From NCBI GenBank assembly GCA_015847255.1, contig JADLZK010010865.1, positions 1 to 64,000 on the forward strand: DNA of 64,000 nt, read 5' to 3'. Source of the stretch: Hyparrhenia diplandra. Lineage: Eukaryota > Streptophyta > Magnoliopsida > Poales > Poaceae. Positions 11,975 to 23,989 of the stretch are shown piece by piece. The position numbers and the translations under genes were made by a program. How positions within the stretch are numbered: the stretch's first letter is position 1; the number at the start of each line of letters is the position of its first letter. A model generated the notes under the pieces. It had not been told where the DNA came from and did not search any database. It saw nothing but the letters and a program-made list of their open reading frames with translations.

Positions 11975-12136
11975 ATATTTTTAGAGCATTAAATGTAGGT
12001 AAATAAAAAAGCGATTACGGTTTGCTGAAAAGTGCGAGATGAATCTTTTTAAGCCTAGTTAGTCCATGGTTGGACAATAATTACCAAATAAAGACGACAA
12101 GTGCTACAATAGCCCAACCCAAAATATTTCACCAAC
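11975..12136. mobile_element. probable MITE remnant
   Basis: The sequence AGCATTAAATGTAGG, followed by TTAGTCCATG.TTGGACAATAATT.CCAAATA, then AAAGTGCTACA.TAGCC and TTCACCAACTAAACA, is one I know as a dispersed grass repeat next to genes. No clear terminal repeats or target duplication can be seen here, so it is treated as a remnant. Confidence 0.4.
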
Positions 12137-12319
12137 TAAACACGGATGCTCGCACGGCAGTCCCAACAGATTGACAGGAACCATGCCTTTTTCCACCACC
12201 AGCTATAAAGACACCCGCCCCACGCTCGCAAGACGTGAACCATATCGACACATGCATGAAAAATTAAATATAAAGAGCTCACACGCCTTTCACGCTAAAT
12301 GCCTACACCGCTGTCCGTC

Positions 12320-12436
12320 GAAAGCATCACCGCTTCCCCTCGATCCTTGGTAGCCTTTGTTGTAGGGAATATATTTCGACACGTGTTTCGCCAAGAGATT
12401 CTGGTATAGCTTCCGCGCCTTCTCAATCTCGAGCCA
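12320..12436 (-). pseudogene. 3'-terminal exon piece, cut off by the solo LTR
   Basis: The minus strand gives LEIEKARKLYQNLLAKH and continues to a stop at about 12321. Removing the LTR insertion and one TAGAT duplication joins this to minus-strand coding-like DNA at 16955-17060 (DFDFEFDEPDLSPYA). The charged sequence would fit the C-terminal coiled coil of the MORC-like gene to the right, which reads in the same direction. It could instead belong to a separate small gene. I see no intact splice structure to settle this. Confidence 0.4.
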
Positions 12437-12441
12437 TAGAT
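12437..12441. repeat. target-site duplication TAGAT (left)
   Basis: An exact copy follows the element at 16950-16954. Confidence 0.85.
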
Positions 12442-15400
12442 TGTAACACCCTAGGTGTTAAGCACCTTGAAAGCATGATCATTTGCATAGCATCATCATC
12501 ATTTCATGCATGAGCAAGTTCATAATAGCATTTAATTTGAGTTGCTCTCATTTCATGCTTGTTTGATCTAGCTACTATAAGATCTTAGCTATAATGATGT
12601 TTTGGACCTATATTGTGCCTAGATATATTTTTGACATAATTTAGGACCATGTTTGAGCTTGTGTTTCAATTTAGAAAATTTTTTATAAAATAGCCCTAGA
12701 GTGTCAAACCTCTTTGACCCATTTTGAAACTCATTTCAAAAAAAGTGCTTGCTAGAATGGTTTTTAGCAAAAAGTTTCTATAGATGAAATGAAGTACTTT
12801 TTATATAGAGCAAATGATCTGTTGTAAGTTTTCTTGTGAAAAGGTTTGGAAAGGGTTCAAATAGTGCCCTTGGTGTGGGTCAAATTTGAGTCAAATTCAA
12901 ACTCTGTTTTGACTAGTTTAGTTTGACCTTGCTGTTTTAATTTTTAGTTTCAAATCTATGCCGAATTAGAAAAAGTTCATATTAAGTGTTTTGTAGCTTA
13001 TGAAATTCTCTACAAAGTTGATGTTTTGACTTTTTCCAAATTCTGCACAGATCTCGAGGCACAGGCCAAAAACAGTCGCTGGTTCAGAAAAACGAGTACC
13101 GGGGGTATCGGGCATTTCGTACGACGGCGGCGCCATGGCAACGTGGCCGCTTGCCCGCCGATGTACGGCCTGGACCCACACGCCCATGCCTTAAAACACG
13201 CATCCGCGCGCCCTAAACCCTAGCCACACTCCCACCCCGCGCCCGGCGGCTCACATGGCGAAAAGCGCCGCAAGGCCGCGCCGCCGTCCGCGAGAGCCCG
13301 CCGCCCGGGTTCGTCGCACCAAACCGCACCAAATCGCAGCCCTAACCTCGTCCCATCGTGTGCTACGCGAATCCATCATCGAATCGAGGTAAAGCCCCGG
13401 TGAGCGCCCCATTTCTCCCATCCCGGCGCCCGCGGCTGAGCCGCCATGGCCGGGGCAAGTTGCGCGAGCGAGTCAGATCGAGCTTTCTTCTTCTTTTCGC
13501 GTTTTGAAGTCGCCTTTAGGTGCTCGAGCTCTAGAGCTAGGTGAGGAGTAGATCGAAAGCCGCCCGCCGGACGCATCGCCGCGACGCTCGCCTGCCCGTG
13601 AGCGCGCCGCCGAGTCCGTCGTTCGCCGCCGCTGTTCGCTTCTAGGTTGCTTGCATGTCGCCGTTGAGCCTGGGAGTAGAGAACGGCCACCGTGTGCCGT
13701 CTATCGCTGGAGAACGGCCGGGCGCCGACGTGACGCTGCCGCTGAAGCCGGGCCAGACGCCGCCGCCGCCGTTTCGCTAGGGTTTTGGCAAACCAAGGGG
13801 AACCAACACGACCGTTTCGCCGAGTAGATCACGTTTAGAGTTCTTGGTTGCCCGGTTTGGTCATCGCCAGCGAAATCCCCCCGCCGATTCGCGCTTCGCC
13901 CGCCGTGCCATGCTTCTATGTCGCCGACACGCGGGCCCGCCCGATTTCCTTTTTTCTTTTTCTTTTTCTGTTTTTTCCGCATTTGAATGAAATGCTTTAG
14001 AAATTCATATCTTGGTCATTTTGAGTCCATTTTGAGTGAAACAAATTTTGCCATGCTTTTTAGAAGATAGGCTACAGTATAAAAATATGAAATCCTATTT
14101 TCTAAGAACTTTTATATATAGTTTTATTTATGGCTAGAAATGCATGTAAATTGAGGAAAATCATATCTTTTAATTGGTACAAGATAAAAATATGCTTTCT
14201 GTATGAAAAGTGCTTGTTTTTGTGAGTAGAGTCTAGGAAAAATGCCATGCATGGTATGTTCTGTAGAAGAAATGTGATTTTCTATTTATGTGCTAATTGC
14301 TATGTGATCTTTAGAAATTCATAGAAAAATGAATCTTAGGGTTTTGGATGTAAAACTTGGTGTGGTGGTTCTTGATAGGTTTCAGTAGCTTTACATACTC
14401 AGAAATCTGTTGTCTGACACTTTTCATAGTACAAAGTATTTTCATGCTTAGGTTTGGTATAAACTTGTCATTTTTGTGTAGGGCTGTATAAGCATGACCT
14501 TGCCATGAGATTTTTATGGTAGCTGTTATATGTTAGTAGTATGCTCTGGTAATTTTGGTAGAATTTTCTAAAGTAGTTATGTATTTATCATATTTGTGAT
14601 GCATGGGAAATAGGCTAGAAATATATGTTTATATGAAGGTAATGTGTGTTAGTATTTTTTTTATTATATGTTCTTAGCATGATTATGACCTGTTGGTAAG
14701 CTTGGTTTGATCAGCTTAGAAGTTTTGACATTTTCTTGTTCTAGCATTTTATTTGATTATAGTGTGCAAGTGTAGTGTTTGCTAGGGCATATTATTTTAT
14801 GTGCTTTAGATTATCTTTTGACATGTCCAGTAGGTTTATTTGGTTGATAATTACTTGATTTACTTGCTGGTTAAGTTTGAGATAAGTTGCATGAATAGTT
14901 TGTGAGTTATGGAGGTTGTATGTGATGTTTGGGCTGAAAAAACAGAGCCTCTGTTTTTCCCAATTTCGAGGCTGTTAGGTTCAGATTCAGCTCTGGACAA
15001 TGTGGAATGTTTTGTAGGAAATTTTATTAGCTTTCCATAGAGTCCTAGTTCACTGAATTTGGGGTTGTAGAACTCCCCTGTGTGACTGTTTTAGTGACAA
15101 GCATGTCTGGCTGCCATTTCTTGTCATTAGAGAGATAAGGTGTTGCTTGATGTAGCTTGTTAGTGTTTCTTGTGTAGATTAAGTTATGATTCTGTAGAAG
15201 AGATATGCACTCACTAATAGCTTGCATCATGAAGCATCCATCCATCATACATATTGTTACTCATTTGCAAGTTGATATTCATGTTATAGTAATTATATCT
15301 TTTTCTCCATCATATACATCATCTCAAAGGATCGGGGAAGTTTTGGAGGAGTTGATCGAGGAGCCGGGGGCTGTTCCATCCGGGAGTGCAGTCCGGAGGA

Positions 15401-16949
15401 GTCACAGGAGACGAAGGGTCAACCGACGAGCTGGTGAGTGTCCGAGCACGTTAAAACAACGTTCTCGCGAGGCAAGCCCCGAGCATTACGCCCTTTCCTA
15501 ATTCTTCCAATTAAATTGACTTGAGTCTTTTTATATGTTTCTGCATTAAGTTTAGGGAAATGGTTGAAACCGTTGATGCATTATGATCCTTGTTGAAAGT
15601 TGCCCTATCCTATATAGAGGTCTAGGTTAATGCTCGATTATCATGATTGCAGAGATGAAGATTGATTAGGTCACTTGAGGAAATGTTGTGAACAATCACA
15701 TGGGTGATTGTCAAGGCCGCCTTGAGAACCGTTAAATTAAAACATGTTAGATTGGGTGGAACTTGTGGTCTTTTCCACCTGATCGTTTAAGGACTCATAC
15801 TTTGTCGGGGCTGTGGTCGGAAGTTGAACGTACACGGCATTTAGTAGGCTCCGCGGGGGTCGTGAGCCACGGCTCGTGGGAATGTTAGGGGCGGCCATGC
15901 TTTCGCTTTATCGCTCCTCCTTTGGTGATGGTTGGTGTGGTTAATCGGGCACAAGAAGATCACGAGGGGTCGTACTCATTGCTTACGCTCACTTGGGTGC
16001 TCGAGAAGGAGGGTAGCTGGCAAGACGAGAGACTTTACGCCCCGTAACGTCCCCTGGGAGTGATTGGGTCCGCCTTTGCAAAGTAGACCTGGTTTGTGTC
16101 GTGGTATTCGCCAAATTTGGTTTGCAAATCGATTCGAATCGCCATCTCTCCCGGTTAGTGAGAACTGGGTTTGCTTCAACGGCAATGTAGTCTTAATCAC
16201 TACACTATATGTTATTTACCATGTTGCGGTGATATAATTCTCGATCAAGTTACTTATCTTTGTTATTTATTCTCTCGAGCAATGATTAATCTTGACTATA
16301 CGGGATCTATGTTATATAATTAATTAAGTACCACGTTAACTTGGAAAAATATACAAGTAGCATGTATAGGCTCACTAAACAATCTTATTTGCGAAATTAA
16401 TGTGAGTCGCCTAAACCCCGGATAAAGCCTAGCATAATCCTTGGAGTCTTTTATTTTATTTTGGGACGGGAAGTCTAGTTTGAGTATTTTGTACTTTCGA
16501 GGGTTTTATTCCGTTGTTGCAGGTGAGCATGTTTACCATGGTTCTTGTAAGACTTGTCTGCATTTCTGTTGATGAAGAGTAAGGCGAGGGCAAGGCAAAT
16601 CTATATCCCCGTCTCATGCTTTTACTGGGGATGACTATCTAGTGGCACTATCTTATATTTGTTTTCATTAAAAGACTATTTGGTTTTCGCAAACTACTGC
16701 TTCCGCACTTGAACCTGAGTTTGTAATAAATTATACCGCGCACTCGATGTTTAATATATCGAATTTGGTTTTGAAATACCGCGGATTTTACTACCAAGCT
16801 CAACGATCCTGTTGTATGTTGTTGATGAGTTCGAAATCACTCACGAGATTTCGGAATCACAGGGTTTATATGGACTCAAGTGTAGACTGCGATTTGCCGG
16901 TGATTGCGAATTATACTTGATTTCTTATAAATTGGTCGGCTCTGTCACA
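12442..16949 (+). mobile_element. 4.5 kb solo LTR (LARD-type)
   Basis: It starts TGTAACACCCTAGGTG, ends GGCTCTGTCACA, and is flanked by the perfect 5 bp duplication TAGAT. At 4508 bp with no gag or pol motif in any frame, it is best read as a single very long LTR. Barley Sukkula and wheat Erika type elements have LTRs of this size (known for those families; identity not tested here). Inside are gene-like features: a GC-rich CCCTAAACCCTAGCC leader near 13200, an 0.8 kb GC-rich segment to 13980, then 1.4 kb of T-rich, intron-like DNA, an exon-like patch at 15330-15435 ending in a GTGAGT donor-like site, and a TTGTTGCAG acceptor-like site near 16515. Alternatively it is an intact short non-autonomous element, but no repeated ends longer than the TG/CA are seen. 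Confidence 0.75.
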
Positions 16950-16954
16950 TAGAT
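16950..16954. repeat. target-site duplication TAGAT (right)
   Basis: Matches 12437-12441 exactly. Confidence 0.85.
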
Positions 16955-19900
16955 TGCATTTCTGTTCGCATAAGGAGAGAGGTCAGGTTCATCAAACTCA
17001 AAGTCGAAGTCATGATTCATCGTTATATATGCGTCCTAATTGTAAATTCCGATGATCATAACGACGCACGGGGTGGGCGAGAGAATTTACCTTGAGTCGT
17101 AGTTGCTTCTCGTAGGCCGCCTCAAATTCAAGCACCTACATACGTAGGAGAAAAAAAATGCAAAATAAAACATTGGTATTCGAGTTTACCCAAAACCATA
17201 TAGGAAAAATGACACCAAAGCAAGATTGTTAGGCTCACTCTTCCACGAGCTTCTTGTTTTCTAACATCGGCATGGAATATTCCTTGAGCTCGTCCTCTCC
17301 CATAGATTTGGAAACCTGTTTCGTTTTGTCGAGAGAAATCAATCAATACAATATATAGATTGCACAACAATCAAGGCGACAAAGTGCACAACAAGCAACA
17401 AGGTACAAACATGGACCCGAACAGCAAGGTTGCACGTACTATATACTAACGTCGATGTTAGCGGATGAGTCTCTTTGCCCCAAAGACTCCACCGCCGTCC
17501 TTTTAGATGCAACCGCCTTCATGATAGCATCGTCGCTCCTCCTTTTCTTGTCTCTACCAAATCGGTGCCAGCGCCATGGAAGGCGCTTTTGTGCCGGTTG
17601 ATGACTTGCATGGTGCATCATGTTTGTCGAGACGACGCGGAGTAGCCCATCGGAGCTACTAGTGCTGCTTGACCTCTTCTTTTACGAAAGGTGCCGAGTG
17701 GAAACCGAGGGGCGCGGCAAAGGCGATTGGAACTGCACTCACGTAGTTGTCGCTCGATCTAAAGGGGGTGTGTCATGATAGCATGAGCAAGTGCGGGTGC
17801 AATCCTCTCGATGGTTCGGCCGAGGCCATTCACTATCGGCAGCATCACTGGAGGAGAAAGAGGAGTGGGAGTTGCCCTCACACGTTTCGCGAATCAATCT
17901 TTCTTTGTAAATATTCCGGGGAATAAATCCAGTCATTTACAATGGTGATATTTGAGGCCAAGTATAAGAATTGGTGCTAAACTACTAATAGAAAGATTTA
18001 GGGATTCAAATCGGGAGGAACACGTATATAGAACCTAGAACTTACGGTACTCGTTAGTCATGTCCTTCAGGCGGGTCATCAGTCTCTGAAACTGCTGTGA
18101 CTTCTTGAAGTCTGTTTGTCATGAGTAGGCTCAATGAAGTCTACCTCCAATACCCCTACGAACGCCTTTGCCTTTCTTTTGCTGCTCGCACTACTCGAAC
18201 GCTATGAAATGGTGCAGTAGATATTAGACAATGGTAATTAGGTAAATCTTATTCTTATATGTGTATGCATCCTTAAACAAAGTGAATCAATATAAAAGAA
18301 AGGGGTCAGGAAGCTCACCAAAATAAGACAATTTTTATGATAAATATTAAATCCGTGCACCACGATAATTGGGGCACCCTTTAAGAATCAATAGTTGTAA
18401 CAACCTCGTTTTGTTCGTGTTTTTTGGGGTTTATAAGTGATGCATTCAATACACTTTAGCTCATTGACAATGTGATGTTGCTTAACTTCTTGCCCTCGAA
18501 GTATGATCCTAGTGTGATGTGGTAGCTACAAATACAACACGAAAAATAGACCAGTAGAATGCTTTATATCAAACAACAAACTCAGCGGTATTGTGCGGGA
18601 GTCTTAAACTATATGGTACTAACCCTAAGAGAATAGCGTGAGTCGATTTGCCAAATGGTTCTCATTAGCCCTTTTTCAAGGTTTCTAATTTCTTACGGAT
18701 TTGGCGCTCCACTAATCATGATATCACGAAATACAAACAAACAAGAAGAAAATTTGATGAGCAAACCCGGCGGGAACACCAAAAATCTGCCTTAACACAC
18801 TTTCGCACGGTATACAACATATAAAAACCAACATTTATGTTAAATCGGTCGAAAGTGTATTTGATTGTTACATGTGGATTCGTGTCAAAGTCGAGCTCCA
18901 AATTACCATCGTCGTTGAACCATAGATTGAAGACTATAATCTTGGTGCCATGTGGACCAATGTCATAGAACTATTCACCAACCCACATTGGAACAACCAT
19001 CGATATTTAACCTATATATTACTAACAAATATTAAACGAGGTTGTAGTAGCTACATCAAATTATTGAATTGAACTATTTTAAATGTTTTTTCTATACATG
19101 GGTGTCAAGTATTTATATAGAAAAGAACTTTTATCCTGTTTATAACTTAACTCTAAGTTTGTCAATTTAACAACATAACTCTTTTAGAGTAAATAAAGTA
19201 TTGTATCTGTAGACTTCAAATGGATGGCGAGGGTTCAAAGATAATACGCATCGACTCTCTTCTTTACATTTGCAAAAGGGGACCATTTCAACAAATGGCG
19301 TTGTCAAATTTGAGGAGAACTTTTCTGAACCATGAGGCTCCAATCGTTGAGTTTTTCCTTTTATTAGATTGCATTCATAATTGACCTAATAAGAAGAGAA
19401 CATATAAGGCAAGTGGTGCGCATGTACGCCTCATGCCAAACAAATAAAAAAATAAAATCACACAAAGATACCATAGGAATCACAACATCCGCCTACGTCG
19501 GTTTCCATCAAGAAAGTGCAGAGAGGAGACCAATGGATTGTTGTGTAGGCAATCTCAAAACAAGTAATAACTTGGCATAATTTCAATTGATAAAAAAAAA
19601 AAAAAGTGGTTCACAAAAGGAAAGAAATTTATGTGAGGTTCATGTAGTACCGCTCTTAGTGCAACGAGTGAAAACAATAGCATCCGCCCCAAGCCGCATT
19701 GTGCTAGTCTTAAATCCATTTCCATCTAATTAAGGTGATGAATGCCAAAATGTTAGACAATTGGGTTTCATGAGATGACTTGCAGATTATGAAACAAAAG
19801 TTGGCAATACATTCTCCAATGAAAGATCCCGATTGTTTCTCTGAAAATCCAAAGCACATGCACACTTTGAAAGAATCGGGATCCATGCCTCCACCATCAT

Positions 19901-21430
19901 CCGTATGTCAACCGAGAAATAATGCACTCCGTATTCATACATCTATCCATATTTTCCTAGCATTCATTAAAAGAAGCTTCAAACGGTGCAAGCATGAACA
20001 AACTCTCTAATTCCTACAAACACCATAAAAATCGGTGAAGTCTAGAAGTTTGTATTTTAGTTTATTATATATCAATCCAATATCACTTGTAAAAGTACTA
20101 TCACATTAATATCCGAACCTTGAATTAGTAAAAGCCGGTGATCCGTTACGTTTTGTCGATGACTTTGTCCACCAATATTGTTGTAGCGCCACCGGTTTTT
20201 ATCTATTTGAGCGAAACTAGTCCCGGTCGGACCTTTAAGTATAAATAATCAAAGTGTATGGCTCAATGATGAATCTGTTTAATTATCGCATCCTTTGCAT
20301 TGTCCAACAACTCCGCCGCCACATTTTGTAACAACATAACAAAGTAAGACACAATGCTTGAGAGAATTAGGATCAGATCCGAAACCACACAAAGCATACC
20401 TCCAAATGGCCATTTGTGTGAAGTTGCATTTGAGTGGAGAAATTTGGGGTGGACGCACATGCGATTATGAGTCTGAGCCTGGTTGTTGTATGGACCCACC
20501 ATACCCACTGGATCAATTGCCTCCATTTGTTGGCTCAAGTCAAATAAAAGAAACACATTTGGTTCTGTGAACTAAGCGGTCTTTGATCAATAAATATACG
20601 TAGCAAGCATCGCGAGATAACAAACACACAACACTTGAAAAGTAATGTTCACGTCGAAAAGGAATCAAGTATATCCATTTTATTTCAAACAAAAGCACAT
20701 GGCAAAAAATGGAAAATCAATAAATATCATTTGCTAGCATAATAAGCGGATGACAAACACAACACTTGAAAAGTAATGTTCACATCGAAAAGGAATAAGT
20801 ATATCCATTTTCAAAGAAAATAAATCACATGGCGTAAAATGGAAAACTAAGTGATCAAACTTGGCATTTGTTTAGCACGAAACATCCAAACATGCTTACG
20901 GGGAAATTAAAAAATTTTTTTTTTTGGTCAACCAAAACCTTTTCTTTAGGCGAATGAAGGAATAATCTAGGTACTTATTAATAGGAATGCATGAACTAAA
21001 TTTTATATAGTCAATATAAAAGGGTCGCGCAATCATATGTGGTCATTAAAAAATAGCTAGCAAAGATATATATATGTAAGTGCAGGTCGGAATGAGCGCA
21101 TCGCATCGCTTACATTGAAGAACTGAAGAGAGGAGTCATCAAGGCCTCGAGGGCGGTTGGTGGCCTTGCCGTGCCTCCGCGTGGGAGGGCTTCGAGCCGC
21201 CGCCGGCGGCCGGCTAGTCGGCCGAGCTGGGAAGGCGCACCGCGTCCCGGCCGGTTGGCGGCCGCCGCGCCCACGGCATGGCGAGGATGGGAGCTGCACG
21301 CCCCGGGCGAGTGCCGGGCCACTGGGTTGGTGGCCCGCAGCCGCACGCGCCGCCGCGTGGAAGCAACCGAGCCGGCCGGGAGCCGCGCCGCCGACCAAGG
21401 CGGTTGGCGGCCGAGTAGGGGATGAGCCGA
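16955..21430 (-). pseudogene. MORC family (microrchidia) GHKL ATPase gene, multi-exon, damaged
   Basis: Plant MORC proteins are nuclear GHKL ATPases acting in RNA-directed DNA methylation and silencing of transposons. Minus-strand exon pieces in order: GC-rich exon 1 ending at 21114 before GTAAGC; 20400-20545 with HPKFLHSNATSHKW, donor GTATGC; 20283-20337 with AELLDNA (N-box Glu and Asn kept); about 20120-20205 with ILVDKVIDK; 19780-19905 with DDGGGMDPDSF and CFGFSEKQSGSFIG; 19650-19725 with NGFKTSTMRLGADAIVFTR; 19230-19330 with WSPFAN; 18720-18975 with GPHGTKIIVFNLWFNDDG; 18590-18660 with RYSLRVST; 18319-18408 with HGFNIYHKNCLIL, donor GTGAGC; 18046-18165 with GVLEVDFIEPTHDKQ and FQRLMTRLKDM, donor GTAAGT; 17451-17625 with NLS-like GRDKKRR; 17239-17310 and 17091-17135, coiled coil (LEFEAAYEKQLRLK). 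Small frameshifts break several exons. The order and motifs make the family secure; whether it still works is not clear. A 4.5 kb solo LTR sits at or just past its 3' end. Confidence 0.85.
20587..20847. repeat. direct tandem duplication of about 131 bp, two copies
   Basis: 20587-20716 and 20717-20847 share AACACTTGAAAAGTAATGTT, CATCGAAAAGGAAT, AGTATATCCATTTT and CATGGC.AAAATGGAAAA in the same order. It lies in the first intron of the MORC-like gene. Confidence 0.85.
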
Positions 21431-21560
21431 GTGCGCCGCGTGCAGCCGCGCCGCGCGCGGGATATCGAGTAGGGTTTTACTGTTTCGGTTTGGAAGGGCG
21501 GGCGGTGGAGCGTGGATTTAAATGGGGCCGACGGACGGCAGCCGCACGCCGCACGTCTTC
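21114..21560 (-). promoter_or_regulatory. GC-rich first exon and proximal promoter of the MORC-like gene
   Basis: A CpG-dense block on the minus strand ends in LDDSSLQFFN followed by a GTAAGC donor; plant MORC N-termini have a similar Ser-rich segment before the first intron. A TATA-like CATTTAAATCC lies near 21513-21523. The start codon cannot be fixed because several frames are open in this GC-rich DNA. Long plus-strand frames over the same bases are probably composition artefacts. Confidence 0.45.
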
Positions 21561-21827
21561 AACTTGGATACCGTGAGGCGGACCTTTGAAAGTTTTTTGA
21601 GCCCCTCCTTGGGCAGATTTCTCCTTTGCTCCTCAAACCCTACGGTTGCTCGTCGTAAAAACTAAAGGGATTCCCAGCGCGTTGCCACGGGTAGGAAGGG
21701 GGTATATTGTTAAAGGATTGAATTGTACTATCACTAAGAAATCGATCACAATTAGTAGCTATTGAGGACAATTACTTTGTGCGGGTTAGAAACCGAGTTC
21801 TAGTAAGTAACGAAGAACTTAAATGTA

Positions 21828-22065
21828 GTCCCCCTCCGTTTCAAATTATAGTTCGTTTGACTTTTTTTGACCCCAAGTTTGACCACTTCGCCTTATTGAA
21901 AAAATTGCACAAAAATAGTCAAATTTAAGTCATTCTTAAATACTATTTGTTAATAAAGCAAGCGATAACAAAAGAAGTGATACTTTGCACAAAATTTTGA
22001 ATAAGACGAGTGGTCAAAGTTGGGGTTGAAAAAGTCAAACGAACTACAATTTGGAACGAATTTAG
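21828..22065. mobile_element. Stowaway MITE (238 bp)
   Basis: The left end CCCCCTCCGTTTCAAATTATAG pairs with the right end CTACAATTTGGAACGAA; flanking TA at 21826-21827 and 22066-22067. Subterminal GTTCGTTTGACTTTTT / AAAAAGTCAAACGAAC is nearly perfect. The right terminus is mutated from GGAGGGAG. Confidence 0.85.
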
Positions 22066-22419
22066 TATAAAACATGCTTATTTAATCTTTTACTCGTCTC
22101 TCGCAACCGTATGCGAAGCGTTCAACTTCCTTTGGCCGTACGGCCGACGAGTCCTCGCAAAAAATAAGTGCACTTTTTGACCAAGACCTTTTCAACCTGG
22201 GGCCTTTGTTCACAAAAAGTTTCACGCGTACAGTAAATAAGGCTCTTTAGAGACGCTTTTACACAAAGGGCGTCTATAACATGTGCTCGAAATTGGTGGT
22301 GTAGTACATGTTTTTCCGGATTCTTGAAATCTCATCTCCAAAATTCTAGAATCACCGTTTTGTTTGCAAGCTCTCTGTACTTGGATTTTTTTCTACAAGA
22401 TTCTACAATCCATGTACAT

Positions 22420-22615
22420 GTCTTCGACCATATGCACACCCTTGCATGCGAATCCTTTGCGTATCCTACACACCTCGCTGAAGATAGGGCACACGTCTGC
22501 CACCGTCGTGTGCAGGCCGCGCTAATTGCCAGTATACTACTCCCTCCACCTCGCTGAAGATAGGGCACAAGTCCGCCACCGCCGTGTGCGAGGAGGCCGT
22601 GCTATGCTTTCGTTT
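22420..22615. other. fragment of the F-box array's 3' flank, internally duplicated
   Basis: CACCCTTGCATGCGAATCC and TGTATCCTACACA-like words here recur at 50255-50300. The block CACCTCGCTGAAGATAGGGC occurs twice, at about 22470 and 22548, each followed by GCCACCG.CGTGTGC. It seems to be an outlying piece of the repeat unit that makes up 24800-56760. No reading frame is convincing. Confidence 0.5.
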
Positions 22616-22619
22616 CAAA

Positions 22620-23985
22620 TTGACGGTACTAGTACTACTCCCTCCATCCGTCCCACAAGTTCGCCGGTGCTTGGGACCCGGCAAATAAAAAATGATTTTC
22701 ATCAAGAGAAAAAATAATGAAGTCTCCGGAACCTCTCGTGTTACGGTGGCGACTGGTAGGGGCAATTTAGGGTCAATTTCCATTTCACACCGGGTTTGCG
22801 TGCACAAGTTGGGCCGATTTCAGTTACATGCCACTTTGGTCACTCATAATTTGAGCAAACAATCAAACACATGCACACAACTTGCCTACAAATAATCAAC
22901 CAAGTTAACTCTAGAGATTAAATAAGGTCTAAAGATTTCCTACAATCATCCATCATACAATTGCGTCCATGGCCACCATAGTACACTAACCAGCATGATG
23001 CTAAGATTATTAAAGATTACATATGACCACTAATTAAGATAGATAAAGAGAACCAAAATATCACCAACTCTTTGGAGGGAAAGGAGTGGGAGTTACAGCG
23101 CTAGGCATGCGGACGGGGTTAGACACAGACAAGATATGGCACCAGCAACCTCAGAATAGAGTAAAAAAATTTGCAGACTGTATTCTGAGGAGTTCGTTGC
23201 TCTCTACAAGAACCCAAAAGTGCTACAATTCCCAAAAAGTACTAGTAGGCCAACATACCGGCGATCGTCGGCATCATACAATTCGGCCGATCGGCATCCA
23301 CCGCGACCGAAGTTCGCCCGTCATAGTCGGTGCTCTCGGCCTACTAGTAGACATGTTCTTTAGGTCGCCCTAAAGAACCTAGCGTCGTTGTGGCCATCGA
23401 GGCCGGCGAAGTGGCGACCTTGCGGGCGCACCTCCCGCCGTGCCGCCATGGTCGCCGGCGAACATCTCAACGCTAACCCTCGGCGAGCTCGCGCCTAAAT
23501 TTCTAGCACACATTTATAATAATTATTATATTACGGTTCAACACGGGAAATAAACACATGTTGCAAATTAAAGCACAACGGCGTCGGCCCTGGATTACGC
23601 CCTCTCTTGCCCTCTTGAGTAGCAACACGGGAAGCCGAGAACGCGGATTTGAAAGTTTCGAGACGTAACGCGGATTTGAAAGTTCCGCCGGCAGCCTACC
23701 GGCGAGTAGTAGAGTTTTCTATTCTTTTTATTATTATTACTAGTGGATTCCCCCGCAAAATATATGAGTTACAATATTACTACTATGAGACGTAACACGG
23801 CGGGTTTGAAGGAGAATTATATGAGTTACTATATTACTACTATCACCCTCCTATTCTTTTTTTTCTTTCTTTCTTTTCTCAAAATATATCCATGTGAGAT
23901 CTAGTTTTGAAGGATTAATTGAAACGAATTCAATAGGGCCCGCCATTTGCTTGTATGCTCCCTCATCTCTTCTGCTTGGCATGCT
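22620..23985. other. no recognisable gene; one long-range inverted repeat
   Basis: TACTAGTAGGCC near 23240 is inverted as GGCCTACTAGTA near 23338, about 87 nt apart, with the palindrome GCCGATCGGC between them. A GC-rich patch at 23380-23500 has no supported frame. CTCCCTCCATCCG near 22640 resembles one end of a Stowaway element with no partner end. Confidence 0.4.
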
Positions 23986-23989
23986 CTTA

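Noticed and set aside
13376..13982. Two minus-strand frames of about 100 codons
   Set aside because: Low-complexity Arg/Ala/Lys in the GC-rich part of the long LTR; no homology recognised.
17439..17936. PIF/Harbinger Myb-like ORF
   Set aside because: GRDKKRR first suggested this, but the neighbouring GVLEVDFIEPTHDKQ exon and motif order fit the C-terminal part of a MORC gene.
21157..21576. 139-codon plus-strand frame
   Set aside because: GC-rich Arg/Ala/Pro composition, opposite to a plausible first exon of the MORC-like gene; several frames are open at once.
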